NCBI RefSeq assembly: GCF_011043525.1 | Contig: NZ_JAAKGO010000007.1 | Location: 186,001-250,000 of the forward strand | Origin: Sphingobacterium sp. SGG-5 | Lineage (GTDB): Bacteria; Bacteroidota; Bacteroidia; Sphingobacteriales; Sphingobacteriaceae | DNA: 64,000 bases | Direction: 5' to 3' | Part shown: positions 18,816 to 27,829 of the stretch, one piece after another | Position numbering within the stretch: position 1 is the stretch's first letter | Layout of the letters: the number at the start of each line of letters is the position of its first letter | Made by a program: the position numbers and the translations under genes | The notes under the pieces: generated by a model | The model's database searches: none | What the model saw: only the letters and a program-made list of their open reading frames with translations | Told to the model about the DNA's origin: nothing

Positions 18816-21474
18816 AGTGGCTGTTTTGCTTCGTCAATTTCAAGTCTTGCAGAATCGACGCTTTCGCACGAATCGTGATGTTATAACTTTGGTACCGACC
18901 AAAAGGCACCCATCCTACCGACATATCCCAACAGTGTAAATCCCGGTAAATCGAGAATCGGGTCAGCGAAACTTCCTTTTGCTTGAAGTCATAACCGGAG
19001 TTAAACTGTATCTTCCATTTGGGCGTAACATTCAGATCGCCGTGCACCTGTACGGTCGCTGTAAAATCTGCCTTCTCCCGGCGCTCTGCCGAATCAAAAC
19101 GTTTGAAATATTGCATACTGAACGATCCGGCCAAATTCCATGGAATTTTAAAATCGACGAAAGCGTTGGGATCTGCGCTGACGCGTGCCAAGGCTTCAGC
19201 CTGTTCCTGCGTCATATTCGGCATATCATTCCGTAGGGAGTCAATATTTCCATTACGGCTTTTCGCCGCATCGGGGTTAAAGCTGTAGTCAAATGACATC
19301 CCAAAATTTGTCAACCTCGCCAACTTACCATCCTCTACCGTAAAACGGTTAATGCGTTGACCCCGGCTATCCAACATGTAGGGATCAAAAGACCCGTTGA
19401 AATTCAAGTTGATCTTTTGATTAAAAAGGCTGGTTCTTCCTGAAAAGCTTATCGTGGAAAGTTTTAACGAATCCGCAGCAAAGTTATAATTCCCACTAAA
19501 CGATAGCCCCGATAGGATCGGAATCTTCTTGAAAGCTTCTTTCCCTGTTGTATCGTTTGCATTTTTGATTTTAGCTTCGATATTGTTATCTACCGAAAAA
19601 CCTATCCCCATCGAGCGTCCTGACGACGGTGAACCAAATATAGCACCTTCAAAAATCGAGTATTCCCGCAGTCGTCCAGTCTCATCAACATATGATTTAT
19701 AAAAGCCATACATCGGATCTGAAAAATCGGGACGATAATTGAAATTTACCGAAGGCGTAATCACGTGACGTATCGCTTCGATCTTACCCATTTTCGGATA
19801 CATACCGTATACCTTTGTCGACAATCCCGAAGACATGGAGTAATCGTAGGCCCGGCGAAACCCACCGATCGTATCCCGCACGCTTTCATAACCGTTTATC
19901 GTGTTCTCCAACCCGTTACGTATCGTTTGGAGATACCATCGTTCCGTATAATTGACCGACGTATTGAATTGGAAAAATTTAAATGCATTTAAGCTCAGGC
20001 TGACTGGAACATTATGTTGAAAACCATTGGTAAATTGACTTAAAGCCTTTTTGGTGAATAATGTCGAATCGCCTGTCGAAATCGAGTTTCGCCCCTGCAG
20101 GCTATATCCCACCGTAATACGCTGATACCACTTCTGTTCCCCTACCCGATCTTTCGAATCAAAAGGATTGAAAGTCGATACGTTCAAGCTAAAGGTCGGC
20201 AGCTCGAGATCGACCTTACCGGAGGCCATATCCTGTCGATGGCTTAAACTCGATGTAAAATTCACTTTCCCATCGGCGAAAACTTTACCGTAGCTGATGG
20301 ACGAAGACATGTTGTTCCGGGTCAGCTGATCATAGTCATATGTACTGTTTGCACCCGTATTCCTAAAGTAAGACGCCGTACCAAAGTTTACCGACGCCGA
20401 AAAAGACGTCCCCGGGTTGGCTTCCTGACGTTGCGTATGATTCCAGGTGACGTTAAAATCGCGGTTTGTCCCATAATTATCCGACCCCTCTACACCCGTT
20501 TTCGTGGAGGCATAGCGGATATTAAACCCGCCGTTATACTTGTAATTGACGATATAATTTGTCCGGACCGAGGTTTCCCAGGATCCCTTCGAATACACTG
20601 TTCCCCGTATTTCACTATCCCAATAATCGTTAAATGTCAGATACCAGCCCATATCCCGCAGCGCAAATCCCCGAGCCATATCTTCGCCAAACGAAGGAAA
20701 AAGAAACCCTGAAGTCTTCTTATTCTGTTTGGGAAAGAAACCAAAAGGCAAGGCCAGAAATTTGAACGGTATATTCTGTACAACAAGATAGGAATAACCC
20801 GCCACGATCTGATTTTTAATGGCTACCCCTTTGGAAATATGTATTCCAAAATGCGTATGCGGATACGGAAGGTCACAGGTACTGTATAAGCCGTGATAGA
20901 TCGACATTTCATCGTACATATTCTTCCGGACTTCACGAGCTTGTATAAAACCGCCATCCATTTCGGTCATGATGCTGTAGGTCTTGGCCTGCTGGGTTTT
21001 ATAATTATAACGCAGAGAGTCCACCGCTTTGGGCGTATCGTTGGGGAATAGCACCACCGGACGGCCGACATATTTTCCGTTGTGATCCGTGACACCACTA
21101 GCAAACAAGGTATTGGTATTACGGTCCAGACGGATATAATCTGCTGAAAGCTCAAAATCCAAATACTTGACCTTTGCTCCTTTATAAAGATGGACAATAT
21201 TTTTCTTCACTTCATTCCACGACGAATCGTTGGCGACGATCGTCACGACCGTTTCCAGCCCACTCTCCCCCTTCATAACAACCGTATCCTGACCAGTAGC
21301 TGTTTTTAAATGATTTGCAGCCGTGTCTGCCGCTAATGAGTCCACGACAGCTTTTGTCGTGTCCTGTACACCGTTTACTACTGTTTTTGTGGTATCATTT
21401 TGCTGTGCGAACAGGGCGTTATTTCCTCCCCAGAGGAAGACAAACAGAATTAAAAAACTCGTTAGTGTCTTCAA
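18805..21474 (-). CDS. lptD: LptD-like outer-membrane LPS assembly protein
   Basis: An 889-residue outer-membrane protein that by family inserts lipopolysaccharide into the outer leaflet. A signal peptide (LILFVFLWGGNNALFAQ) leads to an OstA/LptA-like beta-jellyroll (about 75-190: KKNIVHLYKGAKVKYLDFELSADYI split, then GKYVGRPVVLF). A large beta-barrel follows, with LptD-like features such as FKFLALPFGFFPKQNKKTSGFLFPSFGE and a C-terminal strand. The predicted start is a TTG (21474, TTG AAG ACA); no ATG fits the signal peptide. It is divergent from the amidase gene, with a Bacteroidota-type promoter for the latter in between. Confidence 0.9.
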   Translation of the reverse strand: MKTLTSFLILFVFLWGGNNALFAQQNDTTKTVVNGVQDTTKAVVDSLAADTAANHLKTATGQDTVVMKGESGLETVVTIVANDSSWNEVKKNIVHLYKGAKVKYLDFELSADYIRLDRNTNTLFASGVTDHNGKYVGRPVVLFPNDTPKAVDSLRYNYKTQQAKTYSIMTEMDGGFIQAREVRKNMYDEMSIYHGLYSTCDLPYPHTHFGIHISKGVAIKNQIVAGYSYLVVQNIPFKFLALPFGFFPKQNKKTSGFLFPSFGEDMARGFALRDMGWYLTFNDYWDSEIRGTVYSKGSWETSVRTNYIVNYKYNGGFNIRYASTKTGVEGSDNYGTNRDFNVTWNHTQRQEANPGTSFSASVNFGTASYFRNTGANSTYDYDQLTRNNMSSSISYGKVFADGKVNFTSSLSHRQDMASGKVDLELPTFSLNVSTFNPFDSKDRVGEQKWYQRITVGYSLQGRNSISTGDSTLFTKKALSQFTNGFQHNVPVSLSLNAFKFFQFNTSVNYTERWYLQTIRNGLENTINGYESVRDTIGGFRRAYDYSMSSGLSTKVYGMYPKMGKIEAIRHVITPSVNFNYRPDFSDPMYGFYKSYVDETGRLREYSIFEGAIFGSPSSGRSMGIGFSVDNNIEAKIKNANDTTGKEAFKKIPILSGLSFSGNYNFAADSLKLSTISFSGRTSLFNQKINLNFNGSFDPYMLDSRGQRINRFTVEDGKLARLTNFGMSFDYSFNPDAAKSRNGNIDSLRNDMPNMTQEQAEALARVSADPNAFVDFKIPWNLAGSFSMQYFKRFDSAERREKADFTATVQVHGDLNVTPKWKIQFNSGYDFKQKEVSLTRFSIYRDLHCWDMSVGWVPFGRYQSYNITIRAKASILQDLKLTKQNSHYNY

Positions 21475-21581
21475 AATAAATTCTGAATATTAAATTCGCA
21501 GCTAAATAAACTCTTTGGCACAAAAGTAGTCAAAAAACAAATAGAAAGGGTCGATATTTTCATGATATATATGATATCCCT

Positions 21582-21589
21582 TATCTTTG
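21582..21589 (+). promoter_or_regulatory. -7 element of the amidase-MCE operon promoter
   Basis: TATCTTTG matches the Bacteroidota -7 consensus TAnnTTTG exactly. AT-rich sequence with a TTTTC about 20 bp upstream is a weak -33. It lies 49 bp before the amidase ATG at 21638, which argues against starting that gene at the TTG inside this element. Confidence 0.65.
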
Positions 21590-21637
21590 CGTTATTTACA
21601 TATTGAACCGTTTTGCAAAATTGTTAAAAATATAAAA

Positions 21638-22507
21638 ATGAATTTTTTAAATAGTGTTAAAAGAATTTACCTGCCCCTCGTTTCCATATCGATACTAACC
21701 ATTTCCACATCCGCTGTCCCATTTCCGACACCTTCTGATCCGATGAAAAGTTCGTCTATAGGTAAGGTACAGATTGTCTGCCTGGATGCCGGCCATGGGG
21801 GACATGACCACGGTGCTGTTGGGCGCAAAGCCAAAGAAAAGGATATTGCGCTGGCTGTGGTGCTAAAGTTAGGGAAGCGTATTGAAGAAGGGCTTCCAGG
21901 GGTAAAGGTCATCTACACACGCACCACTGATGTATATCCGAAACTCTACGAAAGGCCAGCCTTAGCCAATAAACATAAGGCGGACTTATTTATATCTGTG
22001 CACTGTAACTCCGCAGACCGCGATGTACGTCGAAAAAATAGCCGAGGAAGATATTATAATGCCATACAACGTAATCCTTCGGTAAGAGGAACGGAAACAC
22101 TGGTCTGTGGTATCCATCGCTTGGACCAACAGGACGTGGCCATTCGGGAAAACGCGTCGATTTTATTGGAGGAAAACTACAAAGAAAACTATAATGGTTT
22201 CGACCCAAAAGATCCGTCCAGTTATATTGTCTTTAAGCTGATGAAAAGGCAGTATCGTGATCAAAGTATCCGTTTAGCCAGCTATATGCAACACGAATTC
22301 AGTGCAGCATCCCGTGGCAACCGCGGTGTAAAAGAACAAGGATTGGCCGTACTGGCTACTGCAGGTATGCCTGCGGTCCTTACCGAAATAGGTTTTATCA
22401 GCAGTCCGGACGAAGAGGATTATATGCTTTCAGACGCCGGACAGAAAGAAATCGTAGAAAATTTGTTCCAATCAATAAAAACTTACAAAAACAATGTAGA
22501 GAAGTAA
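21638..22507 (+). CDS. N-acetylmuramoyl-L-alanine amidase (Amidase_3)
   Basis: A 289-residue exported, zinc-dependent amidase that cleaves the MurNAc-L-Ala bond of peptidoglycan. A signal peptide (residues ~1-28) is followed by the catalytic domain with the zinc ligands in LDAGHGGHDHGAVG (His), YERPALANKHK (Glu) and FISVHCNSA (His). The catalytic glutamate is in VLTEIGFISSPDEE. There is no SPOR or SH3 targeting domain. The ATG at 21638 is chosen because the upstream in-frame TTG lies in the promoter. It is followed after 67 bp by the MCE gene, a common pairing in this phylum. Confidence 0.94.
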   Translation: MNFLNSVKRIYLPLVSISILTISTSAVPFPTPSDPMKSSSIGKVQIVCLDAGHGGHDHGAVGRKAKEKDIALAVVLKLGKRIEEGLPGVKVIYTRTTDVYPKLYERPALANKHKADLFISVHCNSADRDVRRKNSRGRYYNAIQRNPSVRGTETLVCGIHRLDQQDVAIRENASILLEENYKENYNGFDPKDPSSYIVFKLMKRQYRDQSIRLASYMQHEFSAASRGNRGVKEQGLAVLATAGMPAVLTEIGFISSPDEEDYMLSDAGQKEIVENLFQSIKTYKNNVEK

Positions 22508-22574
22508 ACTTTTCTTACATTAGTAATGTATATTGACTTAGATAGTATTGGAATAAATTTAAAAACTTACGATT

Positions 22575-23522
22575 TTGAAGATTTCTAACGAAACAAAGGT
22601 TGGTGCACTGACGATTATCGCTTTGGCAATTCTATTCATTGGCTACAGCTTTTTAAGAGGAAACGATATATTCAGCCGCGACCATATTTTTTATACGGTA
22701 TATGATAATGTCGACGGACTTACGGTATCGAAGCCGGTAATGGTCAACGGTTATCAGATTGGCCGTGTATCTCAAATGGATCTTCTGGAAAATGGCAAAA
22801 TCCAGGTAGCGTTTAAGATTAACAGCGACTATGACATTCCAACGAATACCATTGCTCGCATCGTCAGTGCGGATCTACTCGGCAGCAAAGCTATTGTCTT
22901 CGACTTGGGAAATAGCCCCACTATGGCAAAGAATGGTGGCATCCTGCAATCGGACGTGCAGGCCAATTTGTTAGAAAAAGTGGAACCTTTACAACTCAAG
23001 ATCGAAAATTTAGTCGTTAAACTGGATTCGGTCCTCACCGGCGTGAATTCTGCTTTGAATGACGAATTCCAAACGAATTTCCGGAATAGTCTAAGGAGTA
23101 TTTCGGTTTCCCTAAATAATATGGAGAAAATCACTTCGGACGTAGAAGAGCTGATGGGATCGGAAAAAATACGGCTGGCTAAAATCATGCAAAATGTTGA
23201 ATCGATATCAAATAACCTGAGAAACAACAATGCACGTATAAACTCTATTTTAACGAATTTTGATCGTCTATCAAACGACTTGGCATCCATGGAAATCAAG
23301 TCAACCGTTGACAATGCCAATCAGGCTATGCAGTCTGTACAATCCATTACAGATAAAATCCAGCGAGGAGAGGGTTCCCTTGGTATGCTGGTTAACGACG
23401 ATCGGCTCTATACCAACTTAAGTAACGCTTCAGAAGAATTAGATGCATTGATACGGGATTTAAAGACAAATCCTGGTAAATATCTTAAGCTGTCCATTTT
23501 TGGCAAAAAGGATACGAGGTAG
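22575..23522 (+). CDS. MCE/MlaD-family lipid transport protein
   Basis: A 315-residue periplasmic protein anchored by one N-terminal helix (VGALTIIALAILFIGYSFLRG). The MCE domain follows (about 40-120: FYTVYDNVDGLTVSKPVMVNGYQIGRV), then a long helical/coiled-coil tail. MCE proteins ferry lipids between inner and outer membranes. The start is a TTG at 22575 (TTG AAG ATT TCT), giving MKISNETKVGA, the usual N-terminus of Bacteroidota homologues; no ATG is available. Its partner ATPase and permease (MlaE/MlaF) are not in this window. A 23-nt stretch at 23409-23431 recurs in the intergenic region at 37976-37998. Confidence 0.93.
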   Translation: MKISNETKVGALTIIALAILFIGYSFLRGNDIFSRDHIFYTVYDNVDGLTVSKPVMVNGYQIGRVSQMDLLENGKIQVAFKINSDYDIPTNTIARIVSADLLGSKAIVFDLGNSPTMAKNGGILQSDVQANLLEKVEPLQLKIENLVVKLDSVLTGVNSALNDEFQTNFRNSLRSISVSLNNMEKITSDVEELMGSEKIRLAKIMQNVESISNNLRNNNARINSILTNFDRLSNDLASMEIKSTVDNANQAMQSVQSITDKIQRGEGSLGMLVNDDRLYTNLSNASEELDALIRDLKTNPGKYLKLSIFGKKDTR

Positions 23523-23539
23523 GAATATCAAAATAATAG

Positions 23540-23702
23540 GAGGTGTCTCAAAAGAGCTGACAGTTCACTCTTCGTCATTTCGAACGAAGAGAGAAATCTA
23601 TGGATAAATTCGAATTAACTAATTTTCAAAATTACTTAACCATAGATTTCTCGTCGTCCCTCCTCGAAATGACGGTAAAACAAACTTTTGGTACAGCCCC
23701 GA
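23540..23702. repeat. Palindromic MITE-like intergenic repeat
   Basis: A ~160-bp imperfect inverted repeat fills the gap after the MCE gene. Inner arms are 23573-23603 (CGTCATTTCGAACGAAGAG... ending AAATCTATGG) and 23640-23674 (CCATAGATTTCTCGTCG... ending GAAATGACG), differing mainly by a 4-nt indel. Outer arms are GGTGTCTCAAAAG near 23542 and CTTTTGGTACAGCC near 23688. It has no coding capacity. The form matches dispersed CATTTCGAACGAAG-type repeats common in Bacteroidota genomes. Its base-paired arms may also serve as a terminator between the convergent MCE and DUF1080 genes. Confidence 0.85.
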
Positions 23703-23710
23703 AATCAATC

Positions 23711-25678
23711 TTACAGTCTCTTTACACGCATATTTCTAAAGTAGACCTGATCACCATGACCAAGGAAGGCAATATGTCCCGATGTACGGAATAATCCCGG
23801 ATGTTCTTTGCTATCCAACGTCCCATTTGCTTTTGCATCCGCAATACTTCCATCTAAAATCACATTTCCATTTAGAATAACTTTGATATGGTCTCCTTTC
23901 ACCTGGACTTCCTGGTAATTCCACATCCCTACTGGATTTAGAAATCCTTTCTTTGCAGCCATAATCCCATACAGTGATCCATGATATTGATAAGGTTTCA
24001 GGTATTTATACTTTTCGGCATCATTGTCTATAATTTGGATTTCAATACCTTCGTAAGCCGCATTTCCCGTCAACGGCGTGCGTATCCCCAACCCATTATT
24101 AGCACCTGGGCTTAACTTAAACTCGAAACGGAATGTAAAATCAGAAAACTCTTCTTTCGTATAGAGATTCCCACCCGACCCTTTACTCGGATTAATTACC
24201 ATTTCACCATACTCAATGGTGTAATCACGTGTATTTCCTTGCCATTGATCCATATCCGTTCCATCAAACAACACATGGAATCCGTCCTTCTTCTCGGCTT
24301 CTGCATCAAACTCCTTTACAGCATAGACTTGTGCGGACTCCTTTTCTTCAACGCTTTTAAGTACAGACAGTACGGTGGCTTTGGATGCCCATGGTAATGT
24401 AGGTAATGCTTCCTGCAATGCCATATTCACTTTTTTACTGCGCATGGTTAGCAAAGCATGCTTTACCGCCGCAATTTCTTTCGCTTCTCCTTTTTTCAAG
24501 ATCGCCAGAAAATCGGAAAGCAAAGCTTCGCCACCTAGCCGTCCCGCCGCTCTAATAGCCGCTTCTTTTACATCAATATCCGAAGAGTTCATCAATTCCT
24601 TGATAGCCGGTAAAGCAGCAGGCATGTCCGTTGTAGCCATAACTTTCAGCATTTCGATCTGTAATTCGGATTGGCTGTTTTTCAGTAATTTTACCCAGAA
24701 ATCGACATGATGTGCATTCATATAAGATGTTGCCAACCGCAACGCCGCTATCCGGTAGGTTTTATTAGGTCCGTTAAATGCCGTTTCCAACAGCGGTAAA
24801 CTTTTCTCTCCTTGCAGATCAACGACCAATGTCAATGCAGCGATACGCGCTTGCATTTCATGGCTATCTGTCTTCCGCATTAAATCGCTTGCGAGTTGTT
24901 CTGCCAACTTTTGATCTTTTTTACTTAAGTTTTTAATATAATTCAAATACGCTCCAAAAGCATGACTTGTATCAAACCGATAGTTACTCTCATCCGCAAT
25001 TTTTGTTAATACGTCTTTCGATTGCGGATCGGCTATTGCGGCTAAAGCAAAGTATGTAGCCTTACGTACATTTTCATTCTTGTTGTTAACATAAGGCATA
25101 ATCGCCTTTACCGCTTTGTTATCTTTCAAATAGCCTAAGGCCTGCACTATAAAAATCAAATTGTGCTGTTTGGCATCCGATAGGGCCTCTCGGAGGATCT
25201 TTTTTGCCAAATCCCCACCTACCGCGACTAACACTCTACTCGCGGGGTCGGCTAGCTGATTATCGGATAAAAAGGGAGCAACGTATGCTACAACGTCGTC
25301 TTGTGCTATACCTTGCAGCTGACTCAATATAAAGGACTGCGCGTCCTTGTCGGTACTCTTCTGTAAAGATTTAGCATAAGCTAAGGCTACTCTCTTACGT
25401 AAGTCATCCCTGCCCGGTACACCGACATAAGCGGAAAGTCCAGATAATGCGTATTCTACCACTGCATTCTCTCCTGTGTTCATAGGTTTCAACAGATGGG
25501 CTAAAGCGATCAAATCTTCCTCCCCCCATGTCGCCACCTTAGCCATCGTGACGTCCAACTGATGAAAATCCTGGGCAGGAAGCTGCGCCATAAGCGTAGC
25601 TATGTTCTTATTCTCCTGTGCTTGTGTCGATAAGCCCCAAGCCAGTAGACAGATTATAATAGTGTGTATTTTTCTCAT
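23711..25678 (-). CDS. HEAT-repeat protein with C-terminal DUF1080 (3-keto-disaccharide hydrolase-like) domain
   Basis: A 655-residue exported protein (signal peptide to TQAQ). Residues ~30-450 are helical HEAT-like repeats (VRKATYFALAAIADPQSKDVL, VKEAAIRAAGRLGGEALLSDF). Residues ~465-655 are a DUF1080 jelly-roll domain: GFHVLFDGTDMDQWQG, LYTKEEFSDFTFRFEFKL, NNGLGIRTPL, GIEIQIIDND, HIAFLGHGDQVYFRNMRV. DUF1080 members act on 3-keto-glycosides or 3-keto-glycals in oxidative glycan breakdown; that is family knowledge, and the activity here is inferred. It is last in the SusCD operon, 17 bp after the Gfo/Idh gene, which could supply the 3-keto substrate. Confidence 0.9.
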   Translation of the reverse strand: MRKIHTIIICLLAWGLSTQAQENKNIATLMAQLPAQDFHQLDVTMAKVATWGEEDLIALAHLLKPMNTGENAVVEYALSGLSAYVGVPGRDDLRKRVALAYAKSLQKSTDKDAQSFILSQLQGIAQDDVVAYVAPFLSDNQLADPASRVLVAVGGDLAKKILREALSDAKQHNLIFIVQALGYLKDNKAVKAIMPYVNNKNENVRKATYFALAAIADPQSKDVLTKIADESNYRFDTSHAFGAYLNYIKNLSKKDQKLAEQLASDLMRKTDSHEMQARIAALTLVVDLQGEKSLPLLETAFNGPNKTYRIAALRLATSYMNAHHVDFWVKLLKNSQSELQIEMLKVMATTDMPAALPAIKELMNSSDIDVKEAAIRAAGRLGGEALLSDFLAILKKGEAKEIAAVKHALLTMRSKKVNMALQEALPTLPWASKATVLSVLKSVEEKESAQVYAVKEFDAEAEKKDGFHVLFDGTDMDQWQGNTRDYTIEYGEMVINPSKGSGGNLYTKEEFSDFTFRFEFKLSPGANNGLGIRTPLTGNAAYEGIEIQIIDNDAEKYKYLKPYQYHGSLYGIMAAKKGFLNPVGMWNYQEVQVKGDHIKVILNGNVILDGSIADAKANGTLDSKEHPGLFRTSGHIAFLGHGDQVYFRNMRVKRL

Positions 25679-25695
25679 TTTCGTTTTTTATGCAA

Positions 25696-26973
25696 TTACA
25701 AACTCCAAGGTGCCCGCATGGGTGGATCGATATATCGGTTGGCCGTTTCATCATTTAGAAACAGTTGCTTCTCCGAATCAAAATGTAATACTGACCTACC
25801 TAACCTCAACCCCACTAATGCCATATTAATAAGCGTACAGGAACGATGTCCATTTTCTTCATTAAGTGCAAATTTTGAGCGGTTTCTTACCGCATCCGAA
25901 AAATTCACAACCTGTTCCGGCGGTTCCGGAAATTCCGACAGCTTCGCATTGAGGTCCGGGATATCGGAGCGAAAGCCCGGGTATAACTTACCCTTTGGAC
26001 CTTGTATATACGGCACATTATTGATCTTCCCCTCTCCGTCCAGCACAATCTTACACCCGTCGGCGTAGGTGTACACGATTTTGCGCCAAGTACCTACGGC
26101 GTCGGGATGCTGCTGTGGTGCATCAATCTCGACCTTCACGGGACTTTCGTTATCTTTTCCTAAAAAATACTGCACAGGATCCAGATAATGTTGCCCCATA
26201 TCAGCCAGTCCACCACCGTCATAATCCCAGTAACCCCTGAACGTAGAATGTACCCGATGTGTGTTGTAGGGTTTGTAAGGTGCCGGACCTAACCAGAAAT
26301 CGTAATCCAATTCATCCGGAACAGGCTCGGGCTTTAGATTTTCCTTACCCACCCAGTAAAATTTCCAGTCAAACCCGGTATGTTTCCCGACGGTAACTGT
26401 CAATGGCCAGCCGAGAAGCCCGCTTGCGACGAGCTTCTTGATCGGTTGTACCGGCGTGCCCATTCCATAAAAATTACTTTGAAACCTAAACCAGGTATTC
26501 AACCGGAAGATATTACCATACTGGCGCACCGCTTCCATTACTTTTTTTCCTTCACCAATAGTATGGGTCATGGGCTTTTCACACCAGATATCTTTACCCG
26601 CACGGGCGGCATCAACCGCCATGATGCCGTGCCAGTGAGGAGGTGTGGCAATATGTACGATATCGACTTCCGGCAGCTGGATAAGGTCGCGGTAATCGCC
26701 AAAAGTTTTTACACCTTCACCGCCGCCGAGTTTTTCAAGTGCGATGTTGATATGTCGGGTATCCACGTCGCATATGGCCACCACCTTGGTGCCTTCATAG
26801 GGGATGTGATTTCGGCCCATTCCACCTACGCCGATTATCCCTTTTGTCAGGTGGTCACTCGGTGCCAAAAACCCTTTCCCACCCAATACAAAGCGTGGCA
26901 CTATACTGAATGCGGTAGCAGCCAGGGCGGATTTCTTAATGAAATCACGCCTGGATTCTCTTATTTTCTTCAT
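25696..26973 (-). CDS. Tat-exported Gfo/Idh/MocA-family oxidoreductase
   Basis: A 425-residue NAD(P)-dependent sugar oxidoreductase or NAD-cycling glycosidase-like protein. The N-terminus has a twin-arginine signal (ESRRDFIKKSALAATAF), so it is probably exported folded with cofactor. The Rossmann motif is GIIGVGGMGRNH, followed by CDVD and the family EKP motif in WCEKPMTHTIGEG. The C-terminal domain has YDYDGGGLADMGQHYLDPVQY with the conserved histidine. Tat-exported members include 3-dehydrogenases and GH109-like enzymes; I cannot distinguish them. It lies between the EEP gene (25 bp upstream) and the DUF1080 gene (17 bp downstream). Confidence 0.92.
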   Translation of the reverse strand: MKKIRESRRDFIKKSALAATAFSIVPRFVLGGKGFLAPSDHLTKGIIGVGGMGRNHIPYEGTKVVAICDVDTRHINIALEKLGGGEGVKTFGDYRDLIQLPEVDIVHIATPPHWHGIMAVDAARAGKDIWCEKPMTHTIGEGKKVMEAVRQYGNIFRLNTWFRFQSNFYGMGTPVQPIKKLVASGLLGWPLTVTVGKHTGFDWKFYWVGKENLKPEPVPDELDYDFWLGPAPYKPYNTHRVHSTFRGYWDYDGGGLADMGQHYLDPVQYFLGKDNESPVKVEIDAPQQHPDAVGTWRKIVYTYADGCKIVLDGEGKINNVPYIQGPKGKLYPGFRSDIPDLNAKLSEFPEPPEQVVNFSDAVRNRSKFALNEENGHRSCTLINMALVGLRLGRSVLHFDSEKQLFLNDETANRYIDPPMRAPWSL

Positions 26974-26998
26974 GTGCTTATTAACTTATGATAAAGGC

Positions 26999-27775
26999 TT
27001 ACAACAGTTCTAATTCTGCAACAACGGGTCTTTTATCCGAAGCGTAGTCCAGCTTCTCATCAATGACGTTATGCGACAAAGTCTTAAAAGAATTCGGGGT
27101 ATACATAATGTGGCTTATTGCTCGTGTCGGCGCCTTGACCGGATAGACTTTAGGACAATCTTCTGTTGGACAGGTTCTGGTAAAGTTTTGATCTAATGCA
27201 TTTATTTCAGGAGCACCTGGCATAGTTCCAAAATCTCCAGCCAAAATAATGGGCAGATCGGTCGACTTACTGGCGTTAATAATTCCTTCCACATGGGCTA
27301 ACTTATCCGCTTGCGATCCGGCGATATTCGTATTCATAAATACGATATTCTTTTTATTGGGAAGCTCGACCTGTACACCAGAGAGCACACGTTGCTCACC
27401 TGATTTTCGAGGCAATTCTATTCGAAACGAATCTTTGATCGGGAATTTCGAGAGAATAAGAATACCGTATTCTCCTCCTTGAAGATCTATGCCTTTTGCA
27501 AAGTGGTGATACGGCATCTGCGTAAGCTTCGCCAGCTCTTTTGCTTGGTCTACATTTCTGGTCCTTTTCGTGTTAACATCGACTTCCTGTATAGCAGCGA
27601 GATCTACATTCGCATCAGCAATCACTTTTGCAGTTTTTGCGACATCTACATTACCTGCTTCGTTTCTACAGGCATTAACATTATAGGTCAATACATTGAT
27701 CTGCTGTGCGTCAGCGCGTTCTATCGTTACAAAAGAAAGCATACATACAATACATAATAAAAAGAGTTTGTTCAT
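26999..27775 (-). CDS. EEP-fold secreted protein with degenerate active site
   Basis: A 258-residue exported protein (signal peptide to ADAQ) with the endonuclease/exonuclease/phosphatase fold: VLTYNVN, AAIQEVD, GEYGILILSKFPI, IILAGDF. It keeps N32, E64 and D181. Compared with the family signatures NTHL, GDFN, IDYI and SDH, it reads NTNI (H to N150), GDFG (N to G183), ISHI (D to S221) and SDK (H to K248). Loss of both histidines and the DxN asparagine predicts no hydrolase activity. A Cys pair in TCPTEDCPKVY may form a disulfide. It is operonic with the lipoprotein EEP gene (54 bp) and the Gfo/Idh gene (25 bp). A binding or scaffold role is inference. Confidence 0.88.
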   Translation of the reverse strand: MNKLFLLCIVCMLSFVTIERADAQQINVLTYNVNACRNEAGNVDVAKTAKVIADANVDLAAIQEVDVNTKRTRNVDQAKELAKLTQMPYHHFAKGIDLQGGEYGILILSKFPIKDSFRIELPRKSGEQRVLSGVQVELPNKKNIVFMNTNIAGSQADKLAHVEGIINASKSTDLPIILAGDFGTMPGAPEINALDQNFTRTCPTEDCPKVYPVKAPTRAISHIMYTPNSFKTLSHNVIDEKLDYASDKRPVVAELELL

Positions 27776-27829
27776 GGTTCTGTGTTTTAGTTTAAATTAT
27801 AGATTTGTTTTTTATTTGCGATAGACAGA

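Noticed and set aside
23600-23794. Small gene in the palindromic repeat
   Set aside because: The frame runs through both arms of the inverted repeat and into the 3' end of the DUF1080 gene; no independent support.
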